Source: an uncultured Oceanospirillaceae bacterium (GTDB lineage: Bacteria; Pseudomonadota; Gammaproteobacteria; Pseudomonadales; Balneatricaceae). Taken from it: 54,420 nucleotides of DNA. Shown here piece after piece: positions 8,821 to 16,369 of the stretch. Each line of letters begins with the position of its first letter. Position 1 is the first letter of the stretch. The notes beneath the pieces are model-generated. The model had not been told where the DNA came from, searched no databases, and saw nothing but the letters and a program-made list of their open reading frames with translations. A program made the translations under genes and the position numbers. The stretch lies in contig CAKZOD010000091.1 in NCBI GenBank assembly GCA_937136055.1, positions 1 to 54,420 of the forward strand, written 5' to 3'.

Positions 8821-9516
8821 ATGGCAACAGCGCATCAAGCTACAAAAATTACTCAGGCCAAAATAGGCATCATCATGCTCAATACTCGTTTTGCGCGTCC
8901 GGTCGGGGATGTGGGCAATTTACAAAGCTATCGCTACCCGGCAATGATTCATAAGCTGGAAAAAGCCAATGTAGCCAATGTGGTGTGTGATGGATTAGCC
9001 CCGGAGCTGTTAGATGAAGTACTAGCTGCAGGGCAGCAGTTAAAAAAGCAAGGTGCGAATGTGATTACCACTAGCTGTGGGTTTTTGGCGATTGTACAAG
9101 AGCAAGTGCAGCGCGAAATAGATCTGCCTTTTTTGGCAAGCTCCTTATGTTTGCTGCCTTTTTTGCGCCAAATTTACGGTGCGACAAGTACCATCGGTGT
9201 GATTACTTTTGATAGCCGTGTGCTCAGTGAGGCGCATTTTAACGGTCACTTTGATTCGCATCTGCGTATTGCTGGGATTGAAAATGGTGAAGAGCTGCAC
9301 GATGTTATCAAAAGTGGCAACGAGCAATTGGATGTAGTAAAAGCAGAGCGTGATGTGCTCTCAGCGGCTGCATCACTGATGTCTGAGCAACCCGCTTGTA
9401 TTCTGTTGGAGTGCACTAATCTATCACCCTACAAGGCTGCACTGCGCGAAGCTTACGGTTTACCAGTTTACGACTTGGTTGATGCGGTGCATTGGATGGC
9501 AGATGCGCGTAGTTAG
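8821..9516 (+). CDS. Aspartate/glutamate racemase family protein
   Basis: Cofactor-independent enzyme of the Asp/Glu/hydantoin racemase superfamily (231 aa), which works by two-cysteine acid-base chemistry. The two catalytic cysteines are visible: Cys86 in TTSCGFLA and Cys198 in LLECTNLSP. The N-terminus KIGIIMLNTRFARPVGDVGN resembles the Asp-racemase-like branch found beside transporters and catabolic genes. It ends 5 bp before the convergent IclR regulator gene, which in turn faces a TRAP transporter operon with a D-amino-acid-dehydrogenase-like enzyme. Interconverting L- and D-amino acids, or racemising a hydantoin, would fit. Arylmalonate decarboxylase-type or maleate isomerase-type chemistry cannot be excluded. 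Confidence 0.85.
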   Translation: MATAHQATKITQAKIGIIMLNTRFARPVGDVGNLQSYRYPAMIHKLEKANVANVVCDGLAPELLDEVLAAGQQLKKQGANVITTSCGFLAIVQEQVQREIDLPFLASSLCLLPFLRQIYGATSTIGVITFDSRVLSEAHFNGHFDSHLRIAGIENGEELHDVIKSGNEQLDVVKAERDVLSAAASLMSEQPACILLECTNLSPYKAALREAYGLPVYDLVDAVHWMADARS

Positions 9517-9521
9517 TAGCG

Positions 9522-10286
9522 CTAGCTGTTAATAGCTCTGGTGGTACTTTGCAATAAGTTAAGGTACTGCTCAAGCAATTGATCACTGTCAAAATTAGCG
9601 GTGGTTACGGCTAAATTGATCGAGCCTCGTAAATCACTTTGGGCGTCGTAAATGGGCACCGCAAGAGATAAATCAGCCATCACATATTGGTTTTTCACTA
9701 AAGTATAACCTTGCTCACGACATGTCAGAATCTGCTGCTTCACTTGCTCGATATCCGTTTGGGTTTCAGCGGTGCGTTGCTCCCAGCTCTGCGCTGCTAG
9801 TACTTGATCGAGTGTTTCATCGTCTAACAGTGATGCTGCGGCTCTACCCGAAGCTGTGCAGTAAATAGGTAAGCGGCTGCCGACAGTCACGGTAGTGTCT
9901 AGCACGTCTTTCCCCAAAAAACGCGAGACAAAAATAACTTCATTGCCATCTAATATCGATAGTGTAGTGGCCCCATCTGTTTTTGAACTCAAACTGTGTA
10001 AATAAGGTCGCGCGCGGCGCACTAAGCTGTTCGATTCGATAAAACGCGCACCTATTTCGGTGGTTTTAGCGGTGAGTTCAAAATCACTGTGATTAGCACT
10101 GCGTTTTAAATAGCCAAGCTTAACTAAGGTGTAGCAAAAACGCTGGGCGCTGCTTTTGCTGTAGCCAGTGAGTTTGGCAACGTCAGTCAGAGAAAGCGCA
10201 CGCTGGTGTGCATTGAAAACAGCTAACACGGTAAACGCCTTCTCGACACTTTGTACGTAAAGTGAATCTTTTTTCGGGGTAGTCAT
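9522..10286 (-). CDS. IclR family transcriptional regulator
   Basis: Regulator of 254 aa when started at the ATG at 10286. An upstream in-frame TTG at 10361 would add 25 unconserved residues and lacks a ribosome-binding site. The N-terminal winged helix spans YVQSVEKAFTVLAVFN through LTDVAKLTGYSKSSAQRFCYTLVKLGYL. The C-terminal effector domain has the IclR pattern SRLPIYCTASGRAAAS, then EQGYTLVKNQYVMADLSLAVPIYD. It is divergent from the TRAP operon, and a palindrome CAATAC-AAG-GTATTG lies between them. It most likely controls that operon and itself in response to the transported substrate. Confidence 0.93.
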   Translation of the reverse strand: MTTPKKDSLYVQSVEKAFTVLAVFNAHQRALSLTDVAKLTGYSKSSAQRFCYTLVKLGYLKRSANHSDFELTAKTTEIGARFIESNSLVRRARPYLHSLSSKTDGATTLSILDGNEVIFVSRFLGKDVLDTTVTVGSRLPIYCTASGRAAASLLDDETLDQVLAAQSWEQRTAETQTDIEQVKQQILTCREQGYTLVKNQYVMADLSLAVPIYDAQSDLRGSINLAVTTANFDSDQLLEQYLNLLQSTTRAINS

Positions 10287-10333
10287 AATCTTTATTCTTA
10301 TGGGGAAGCAGACATTATGCCAGTTAAGATTCT

Positions 10334-10348
10334 CAATACAAGGTATTG
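10334..10348. promoter_or_regulatory. Candidate IclR operator
   Basis: A perfect inverted repeat CAATAC-AAG-GTATTG is placed between the divergent iclR-type gene and the TRAP operon. The size and position suit an IclR-family operator. A second possible element is the direct repeat TGATCGA at 10403-10409 and 10418-10424. Confidence 0.45.
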
Positions 10349-10441
10349 CTATGCGATTCAAAGTATCTTATATTGATTTTTGTGCCTTGATTCATTGCTA
10401 TTTGATCGATTGCTAAATGATCGAGTTAAACGGCTGTGACC

Positions 10442-10447
10442 TATAAT
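10442..10447 (+). promoter_or_regulatory. -10 element of the TRAP operon promoter
   Basis: A perfect TATAAT lies 25 bp before the dctP-type ATG. No good -35 is present at the normal spacing (the bases there read GATCGA, part of the direct repeat TGATCGA), which would suit a promoter depending on an activator. The start site would then be very close to the ribosome-binding site AAAGGAAA. Confidence 0.45.
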
Positions 10448-10472
10448 GATAAGTCTAAAAAAAGGAAATCTC

Positions 10473-11462
10473 ATGCTTCGTAAATTCAACTCTCTCGTTA
10501 AAGCGACGGCTGTCGCGAGCTGTTTAGTTGCCCCTATGCTTTCTTCATTTGCCCACGCTGAAAAGTGGGATATGCCGATGGCTTACTCAAACACTAATTA
10601 CCATACTCAAAATGCTAAGCTTTTTGCAGAGGCGGTAAAAGTAGCAACTCAAGGTAAACTTGATATCGTTGTTCACGGTGGTGGATCACTGTTTGGCGGA
10701 AAAGAAATTAAGCGTGCTGTACAGACAGGTCAAGCACAAATAGGTGAGCGCTTACTTTCAGCGCATGCTAACGAAAACGCGGTATACGGATTTGATTCTG
10801 TTCCTTTTTTAGCGTCTTCATTTGATGATTCAGTCAAGCTTTGGAACGCTGCAAAGCCTGAGCTAGAAAAAGTAATGTCTAAAGATAATCTAGTATTGTT
10901 GTACTCAGTGCCTTGGCCAGGACAAGGGCTTTACTTCAAAAAAGCTGTAGAGAGCAAAGCGGACGCTAAAGGCGTTAAGTTCCGTTCTTACAATGCAGCA
11001 ACTGCGCGTTTATCTGAATTAATGGGCATGCAGCCTGTACAAGTAGAAGCGGCTGAGCTTTCTCAAGCGTTGGCAACAGGTGTTGTTGCTTCAATGATTT
11101 CTTCTGGTTCAACAGGCTATGATAAAAAAGTTTGGGAAGAGCTAACGCATTTCTACGATGTGAACGCTTGGTTACCACGTAACTATATCTTTGTTAACAA
11201 AGATGCATGGGATGGCTTAGATAAGAGCACCCAAAGCATTGTTAAAGGGATGGCTATGCTTGCTGAGCAGTCAGGTACTGCACGTGCACAACAGCTTTCT
11301 GATTGGTACATCAGCCAGTTGGCAGCAAACGGCATGACAGTTCAAGCGGCTAAAGGTCAGCTGTTAACTGATTTACAAGAAATCGGTAAGACAATGACAT
11401 CTGAATGGCAAAAAGCGGCTGGTGATACAGCGACTGCGATTATCTCTAACTTCCAAAAGTAA
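10473..11462 (+). CDS. TRAP transporter substrate-binding protein (DctP family)
   Basis: Periplasmic solute-binding component of a TRAP transporter, 329 aa. The ATG at 10473 is chosen because AAAGGAAA precedes it and it gives a clean signal peptide ending in SSFAHA before EKWDMP; the longer frame from 10446 lacks a ribosome-binding site. The body has family features: GGGSLFGGKEIKRAVQTGQAQIGE in the first lobe and a conserved-looking FRSYNAATARLSELMG stretch, where the arginine usually contacts the carboxylate of the ligand. A hairpin follows the gene and separates it from the membrane subunits. The ligand is a carboxylate or amino acid by family; context with racemase and FAD dehydrogenase favours an amino acid. 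Confidence 0.93.
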   Translation: MLRKFNSLVKATAVASCLVAPMLSSFAHAEKWDMPMAYSNTNYHTQNAKLFAEAVKVATQGKLDIVVHGGGSLFGGKEIKRAVQTGQAQIGERLLSAHANENAVYGFDSVPFLASSFDDSVKLWNAAKPELEKVMSKDNLVLLYSVPWPGQGLYFKKAVESKADAKGVKFRSYNAATARLSELMGMQPVQVEAAELSQALATGVVASMISSGSTGYDKKVWEELTHFYDVNAWLPRNYIFVNKDAWDGLDKSTQSIVKGMAMLAEQSGTARAQQLSDWYISQLAANGMTVQAAKGQLLTDLQEIGKTMTSEWQKAAGDTATAIISNFQK

Positions 11463-11479
11463 TATTACTGGGTGAAGTG

Positions 11480-11504
11480 CAGCGCTGTGATTTTTGCAGC
11501 GCTG
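11480..11504 (+). promoter_or_regulatory. Intercistronic hairpin after the TRAP binding-protein gene
   Basis: CAGCGCTG occurs at 11480-11487 and 11497-11504 with a 9-nt spacer. Because the octamer is self-complementary, the two copies form a perfect stem. There is no T-tract, so it is more likely a 3'-end stabiliser or attenuator that favours excess binding protein than a true terminator. Confidence 0.5.
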
Positions 11505-11540
11505 TAATCGCTATGTGTTAGAGAATATACCAATAATTAT

Positions 11541-11600
11541 CCTCTCGTTAAGAGGGTGTCGTAAAACTACTGCGCTCGCTACCTTTTATGACAACCTCTT
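11541..11600. repeat. Imperfect inverted-repeat element in the TRAP operon
   Basis: Arms of 17 bp (11550-11566 and 11584-11600) match at 15 positions: AAGAGGGTGTCGTAAAA against the complement of TTTTATGACAACCTCTT, with a 17-nt loop. A second small hairpin CCTCT-CGTTA-AGAGG overlaps the left arm (11541-11555). The element lies in a 291-bp gap between dctP- and dctQ-type genes. It looks like a REP- or MITE-type palindrome, but no second copy is in the window. A 64-codon open frame runs through it and is not considered a gene. Confidence 0.5.
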
Positions 11601-11753
11601 AGGCGTATTGAGTGCACCTTTATGTATTCTATCGCAGTTGTTTTTCATCAATTACAGGTTTAACTTGCTAGTTATTTTAAGCGCTTAATCCTTATCGGTA
11701 TGTTTTTTAGTGACCCTATTTATCGATCTCACTCTCAATGAGAAATCCCTATT

Positions 11754-12281
11754 ATGAATAAATTCAGATCCTTTTTGCACGGGCTCTTCAATGGTTGTGG
11801 CTATTTGTCCGCGGCTTTTTTGATTGCCATTTTGGTGCTTATTATCGTACAAGTCATTGGTCGCTTGGTCGGTTATTCAACGCCTGGCATTACTAACTAT
11901 GCAGGTTATTGTATGGCGGGGGCGTCCTTTTTTGGCTTGAGCTATGCCATGCATATTAACAGCCATATTCGCGTATCGCTGTTTCTTAATCTCTCCACCC
12001 GTTTTAAGTTTGCTTTAGAGCTCTGGTGCCATTTAATCGCCACTGGTCTGTGTATTTTCTTTAGTTTCTACGCTTACAAAATGGTTTATTGGTCGCACAA
12101 GTTTCACGATGTTTCTCAAGGGCAGGATGCCACCGCTCTTTGGATTCCGCAGTTAGTCGCTGGAGTGGGGACAACGGTGCTGAGTTTGGTGCTTTTAGAG
12201 CGTTTATATTTGCTGTTATTTAAACCCAATGATCCGTTAAGCCCAGTGTTTGATCAAAACGCTGCTGACGCAAACAATTAA
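11754..12281 (+). CDS. TRAP transporter small permease (DctQ family)
   Basis: Small membrane subunit, 175 aa, with four predicted membrane helices: about residues 17-40, 50-65, 85-108 and 130-152. It shows the DctQ pattern of a first helix ending VIGRLVGYSTPG, then YAGYCMAGASFFGLSYAMHINSHIRV. It bridges the periplasmic binding protein and the large permease. The gene is followed 13 bp later by the dctM-type gene and shares its transcript. The second helix pair and the acidic/polar loop agree with the family; the substrate is set by the binding protein. Confidence 0.9.
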   Translation: MNKFRSFLHGLFNGCGYLSAAFLIAILVLIIVQVIGRLVGYSTPGITNYAGYCMAGASFFGLSYAMHINSHIRVSLFLNLSTRFKFALELWCHLIATGLCIFFSFYAYKMVYWSHKFHDVSQGQDATALWIPQLVAGVGTTVLSLVLLERLYLLLFKPNDPLSPVFDQNAADANN

Positions 12282-12294
12282 GGAACTGATTGAT

Positions 12295-13602
12295 ATGGAA
12301 CAAATAGAACTGGTCGGTCTTTTCTTATTCGTACTTTTCCTACTGCTAGGAACAGGGGTTTGGGTAGGCTTTGCGCTGATGGGTGTTGCGGTTGTCGGCA
12401 TCGAATTATTTACCTCACGCCCAGCTGGTGATGCGATGCTCACGGTGATATGGGCTTCATCAACAAGTTGGTCGCTCACCGCATTACCGCTGTTTATTTG
12501 GATGGGCGAAATTCTCTTTCGCACCCGCCTTTCCCAAGATTTATTTAAAGGTTTATCACCTTGGATGTCTGGGATGCCGGGTGGCTTGCTGCATACCAAT
12601 ATTGTCGGCTGCACTATCTTTGCAGCTGTTTCAGGCTCATCCGCGGCGACACTGACAACGGTTGGTAAGATGTCGATTCCTGAGCTTGAAAAGCGTAACT
12701 ATCCAAGACATTTGATCATAGGTACTTTAGCTGGCGCTGCGACTTTAGGCTTAATGATACCGCCGTCGTTGACGCTGATTGTTTACGGGGTAACGATTAA
12801 CGAGTCGATTTCTAAACTCTTCTTAGCGGGCATAGTGCCTGGGCTAGTACTTGCAAGTTTGTTTATGCTCTACGTGGTGATCTATTCACTGATAAAAGGC
12901 CGCCAAGATATCGTCATTGATACGGCTAAATCTTTTAAAGAAAAGATTATCGCATCGCGCTTTTTAATACCTGTATTACTGCTAGTGGCCTTTGTTATAG
13001 GCTCAATGTATTCCGGTATTGCAACGGCAACTGAAGCCGCTTCCTTTGGGGTAATTGGCGCGTTTATCTTAGCTTGGGTGCAAGGCTCAATGAACCTTGA
13101 GACTTTCAAAGCGAGTATTTTAGGAGCAGTGAGCACTTCTGCGATGATCGCACTGATCTTAATGGGTGCGTCGTTCCTATCGCTTTCAATGGGCTTTACT
13201 GGTTTGCCGAGAGCACTGGCTGAATTTATCGCCACATTGGAACTTAGCCGCTTTGAATTGCTAATGGCGCTGTTGGTTTTCTATGTGATTATCGGTTGTT
13301 TCCTCGATGGTATCTCTGCGGTTGTACTGACGATTGCTATTGTTGAGCCGATGATACGCCAAGCGGGTATCGATATTATTTGGTTTGGTATCTTCATCGT
13401 GGTGGTGGTCGAAATGGCGCAAATTACCCCGCCAATTGGCTTTAATCTCTTTGTTCTACAAGGTATGACAGGACATCAAATTGGCTATATTGCACGCACG
13501 GCGATCCCAATGTTTTTGATTATGCTGTTGATGATTTTTGTTTTGATCTTCTTGCCAGAGTTGGCAACCTGGTTACCAGAGCAAATGCGGGCAAGGCCAT
13601 AA
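12295..13602 (+). CDS. TRAP transporter large permease (DctM family)
   Basis: Large sodium-coupled permease subunit, 435 aa from the ATG at 12295, which has AAGGA upstream; a longer frame from 12250 overlaps the dctQ-type gene and is not favoured. About 11-12 membrane helices are evident. DctM features include FAAVSGSSAATLTTVGKMSIPELEKRNY, AGAATLGLMIPPSLTLIVYGV and, near the C-terminus, PPIGFNLFVLQG. Helical hairpins with SGSSAAT and PP-x-GFN match the sodium and substrate sites of the ion-transporter superfamily. It is followed 6 bp later by the DadA-like gene, linking import and oxidation of the same compound. Confidence 0.94.
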   Translation: MEQIELVGLFLFVLFLLLGTGVWVGFALMGVAVVGIELFTSRPAGDAMLTVIWASSTSWSLTALPLFIWMGEILFRTRLSQDLFKGLSPWMSGMPGGLLHTNIVGCTIFAAVSGSSAATLTTVGKMSIPELEKRNYPRHLIIGTLAGAATLGLMIPPSLTLIVYGVTINESISKLFLAGIVPGLVLASLFMLYVVIYSLIKGRQDIVIDTAKSFKEKIIASRFLIPVLLLVAFVIGSMYSGIATATEAASFGVIGAFILAWVQGSMNLETFKASILGAVSTSAMIALILMGASFLSLSMGFTGLPRALAEFIATLELSRFELLMALLVFYVIIGCFLDGISAVVLTIAIVEPMIRQAGIDIIWFGIFIVVVVEMAQITPPIGFNLFVLQGMTGHQIGYIARTAIPMFLIMLLMIFVLIFLPELATWLPEQMRARP

Positions 13603-13608
13603 TAGGTT

Positions 13609-14865
13609 ATGAGAACACCTGAAAAAACAGCGGATGTCATCGTACTAGGCGCGGGCATGGTTGGAGTTTGCAGTGCATTGGCGCTGCAAAAAAAAGGCCT
13701 GCAAGTCACGCTTGTCGATGGGAATGATGCCGGTAGCGAAACCTCGTTTGGCAACGCCGGTATTATCACCCCTAGCTCGTTAATACCTTTTAATAACCCT
13801 AAGCTGTTCAAATCGCTACCGAGCTTTTTAGCTAATAAAAGTAACGGTTTTCGTTACAGCTTGCCTTATGCACTATCGGAAATAGCAACCTTAGTGCACT
13901 TTATGACATTTGCGAAAAAGCGCTCTACAGAGCAGCGTATTCACCATTTGTATCAGTTGATAGAGCGTTCAGGCGAGCTGCACAAAGTGCAAAGTGATGC
14001 GGCAAATTGTAGCGATCAGCTACGCCCCAGTGGTTGGTTGAAGCTCTATCGCAGCGAACAAAGCTGGCAAGGGGCTAAGTATGAGCAAGACATCTACGAT
14101 CAGTACAATATTCAAACCCGTGAGCTCGGTACTGCACAAATAGCAGAATTTGAACCTAATCTACAGAATATTTACTACCGTGGTAGTCATATAGAGCAAG
14201 CGCTGTCAGTCGCCAGCCCAGGTGGTTTAGTGAAAGCTTATGTATCACACTATCACTCCTTAGGAGGCGTGTTTCTCAAGCAGTTTGTCGATCAAGTGAG
14301 CCAACAAGGAGAGCAATGGCAGCTAAAGTTGCGCAATGGTGAAACCCTGACGAGTCCTAAATTAGTATTAGCCGCAGGGCCTTGGTCTAAACAGCTATCA
14401 ACTGATCTTGGTATTAAACTGCCGATGCTTTTTGAGCGTGGTGGTCACCGTGAATATCACAGTGATCAGCAGGCATTGATCAGCTCTCCAATCCATGATG
14501 TTGATGGTAGCTTTGTGGCGACGCCAATTGAAAATGGTATCCGCTTAAGCTGTGGGGTGGAGTTGAATCATCAAATGGCTGATCACAGTAATACCCAGCT
14601 TGATATTGTTGAGCGCAATGCACGCAAAGGATTCTCCTTTGCTGAACAAGCGACTAGCCAGTGGCAGGGCGCAAGACCGACAATGCCTGATAGCATGCCA
14701 GTGATAGGCCCGAGTCGATTAAAAGGTTTGTGGTTTAACACCGGGCATCAGCATATTGGCTTTTCGACGGGACCGGGCTCCGCCGAAATTCTTGCCAAAT
14801 CTGTGTTGGGTGAGGCGCTCACTCAAGATCAACAAGCTTTTAGCCCCGCACGCTTTAAGCTTTAA
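13609..14865 (+). CDS. FAD-dependent D-amino acid dehydrogenase-like oxidoreductase
   Basis: DAO/DadA-type flavoenzyme, 418 aa. It has an N-terminal Rossmann dinucleotide motif VIVLGAGMVGVCSALALQKKG, an acidic residue ending the second strand (VTLVDGND), SETSFGNAGIITPSS typical of DadA relatives, and the C-terminal FAD motif GLWFNTGHQHIGFSTGPGSAEIL. It is the fourth gene of the TRAP operon, 6 bp after the large permease, so it probably oxidises the imported amino acid to a 2-oxo or imino acid, passing electrons to the respiratory chain. It is distinct from the second DadA-like enzyme at 28277-29512. The substrate is not determined from sequence. Confidence 0.88.
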   Translation: MRTPEKTADVIVLGAGMVGVCSALALQKKGLQVTLVDGNDAGSETSFGNAGIITPSSLIPFNNPKLFKSLPSFLANKSNGFRYSLPYALSEIATLVHFMTFAKKRSTEQRIHHLYQLIERSGELHKVQSDAANCSDQLRPSGWLKLYRSEQSWQGAKYEQDIYDQYNIQTRELGTAQIAEFEPNLQNIYYRGSHIEQALSVASPGGLVKAYVSHYHSLGGVFLKQFVDQVSQQGEQWQLKLRNGETLTSPKLVLAAGPWSKQLSTDLGIKLPMLFERGGHREYHSDQQALISSPIHDVDGSFVATPIENGIRLSCGVELNHQMADHSNTQLDIVERNARKGFSFAEQATSQWQGARPTMPDSMPVIGPSRLKGLWFNTGHQHIGFSTGPGSAEILAKSVLGEALTQDQQAFSPARFKL

Positions 14866-14893
14866 ACAAGCTTAGAGTAAAACTAGAAGTAAA

Positions 14894-15901
14894 TCAGAGG
14901 TGTTGCCATTGGCCGGTTTTAGCGGCTTTAAAGATGGCATCAATAACGCGCATGTTCGCAATTGAGCTCTCTAGAGGTACGCACATTGGCTTATCTTCTA
15001 ATACCGCTTTTGAAAACAGCTCACCTTGTATTTGGTATTGGTCAACAACGGGAAACTCTTCAACCTCTAAACCTGCATTTCCCAGCTCCTTTCCATCATC
15101 GATAAATATTCTGTTAGGTTTATCATTAGGCGCATTAAAAGGGATTTCCACCTCGATACGCCCAGTTGTGCCTAATATTTGTACCCTTTGATAGGGCACC
15201 ATTTGGGTTGAACACAACCATGTCATTTGCACCCCATCAGGAAACTCCATAATCACCGAAGCTAATCTATCCACTTTCATCTGCGGATCGTGCTCTATGC
15301 AGGCTGCCAATCTTGTAGGCTCCTGCTGAGTAATCATTCTTGAGGTGGTGACCAAATAGCAGCCGATATCGTAGACACCACCACCGCCAATATCAGCTTG
15401 GTTGCGGATATTATTCGCATCGTTATTAAAGTAGCTAAAGCAGCCTTGCAGCGCACAGAGCTTGCCAATCTTCCCTTGCTTTACGAGCTCAGCAGTTCGT
15501 AACCACTGCGGGTTAGAGCACACCATAAAAGCTTCTTCGACACGCTTACCCGTCTCTTTGCTAACTTCAAGCAAGCGCTCAGCTTGTGCAGCATTGAGGC
15601 CTATTGGCTTCTCACACAAAACGTGTTTCCCCGCACGCAGGGCTTGAATAGTGAGATCTAGATGCAAATGGTTAGGTAGAGGGTTGTAGATCGCATCGAT
15701 TGAAGGATCTGCTAAAAGTGCTTCATAGTTGCCATAGGCCATTTCGATTGATAGATCATTTGCCATTGTTTGGGCTTTAGCTAGGTTTCTTGAAGCGACC
15801 GCTTTAACATTTACCCAAGGGCTGCGTTGCATTGCAGGGATTACTTGTTTCCATCCTATTTTGGCAGTGCTTAACACTCCCCAGTTGAGAGTTTTTTGCA
15901 T
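14894..15901 (-). CDS. Gfo/Idh/MocA family NAD(P)-dependent oxidoreductase
   Basis: Soluble dehydrogenase, 335 aa. The N-terminal Rossmann domain starts LNWGVLSTAKIGWKQVIPAM and continues with VASRNLAKAQ. YNPLPNHLHLDLTIQALRAGKHVLCEKPIGL contains the diagnostic EKP motif with the catalytic lysine. The C-terminal alpha/beta domain has GGGGVYDIGCYLV, where Asp and the following residues belong to the usual D-x-G active-site motif. Such enzymes oxidise sugars, inositols or reduce related carbonyls. It is convergent with the TRAP operon and has its own promoter region with a palindrome upstream. No sugar genes surround it, so the substrate is unknown. Confidence 0.9.
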   Translation of the reverse strand: MQKTLNWGVLSTAKIGWKQVIPAMQRSPWVNVKAVASRNLAKAQTMANDLSIEMAYGNYEALLADPSIDAIYNPLPNHLHLDLTIQALRAGKHVLCEKPIGLNAAQAERLLEVSKETGKRVEEAFMVCSNPQWLRTAELVKQGKIGKLCALQGCFSYFNNDANNIRNQADIGGGGVYDIGCYLVTTSRMITQQEPTRLAACIEHDPQMKVDRLASVIMEFPDGVQMTWLCSTQMVPYQRVQILGTTGRIEVEIPFNAPNDKPNRIFIDDGKELGNAGLEVEEFPVVDQYQIQGELFSKAVLEDKPMCVPLESSIANMRVIDAIFKAAKTGQWQHL

Positions 15902-16369
15902 ATCAATTCCTTAATTCTTTTTGTGGCATAGATGCATTTACAGTACAGCAGTGTGTAGAGAATATTCAATGGCTGTGACACTTTGATACATTGGATTTAA
16001 ACCAATGGTAGTGACTTGCAATATTTTGTATTTGTTGAACATCTTTACGTTTAGTGAGAGGTAAGGGGCTCTAATGTCAGCAAGTTATTTTATAAGCAGT
16101 CAATGATCCAAATTTTAAGATGCGGTATGAGTATCTTAAATTCTATTAACCTAAAGTGCATATAGGGCACTACAAGTAGATTTTTTAGGGCTTTATAAGC
16201 AGTAATAAAGCGCTCTAGAGGCTGGAGTCTGTGGTTCTTTAGTATCACCTAGTAGGAATATGTGTGAACAAAAGCTTTCGTATAGCTTAGTGCTTTTCTA
16301 CTTTGTCATAAAGTTTACTTAGTACATTCAAAACGTTCATGCCTATTTCTCCGTTTTTGAGGAAACGTT
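15902..16369. other. Divergent control region with a 19-bp palindrome
   Basis: A 468-bp noncoding region between the oxidoreductase (minus) and the lipoprotein gene (plus). It contains the palindrome CATTGG-ATTTAAA-CCAATG at 15989-16007, about 90 bp upstream of the oxidoreductase start, a likely operator. No open frame with gene features was found. The lipoprotein ATG has a good GAGGAAACG site. Confidence 0.5.

Noticed and set aside
10287..10361. N-terminal extension of the IclR regulator to a TTG start
   Set aside because: No ribosome-binding site; the extra 25 residues are outside the conserved family N-terminus.
11494..11688. 64-codon open frame in the TRAP operon gap
   Set aside because: It runs through the inverted-repeat element and has no ribosome-binding site; the reading frame is a by-product of the repeat.
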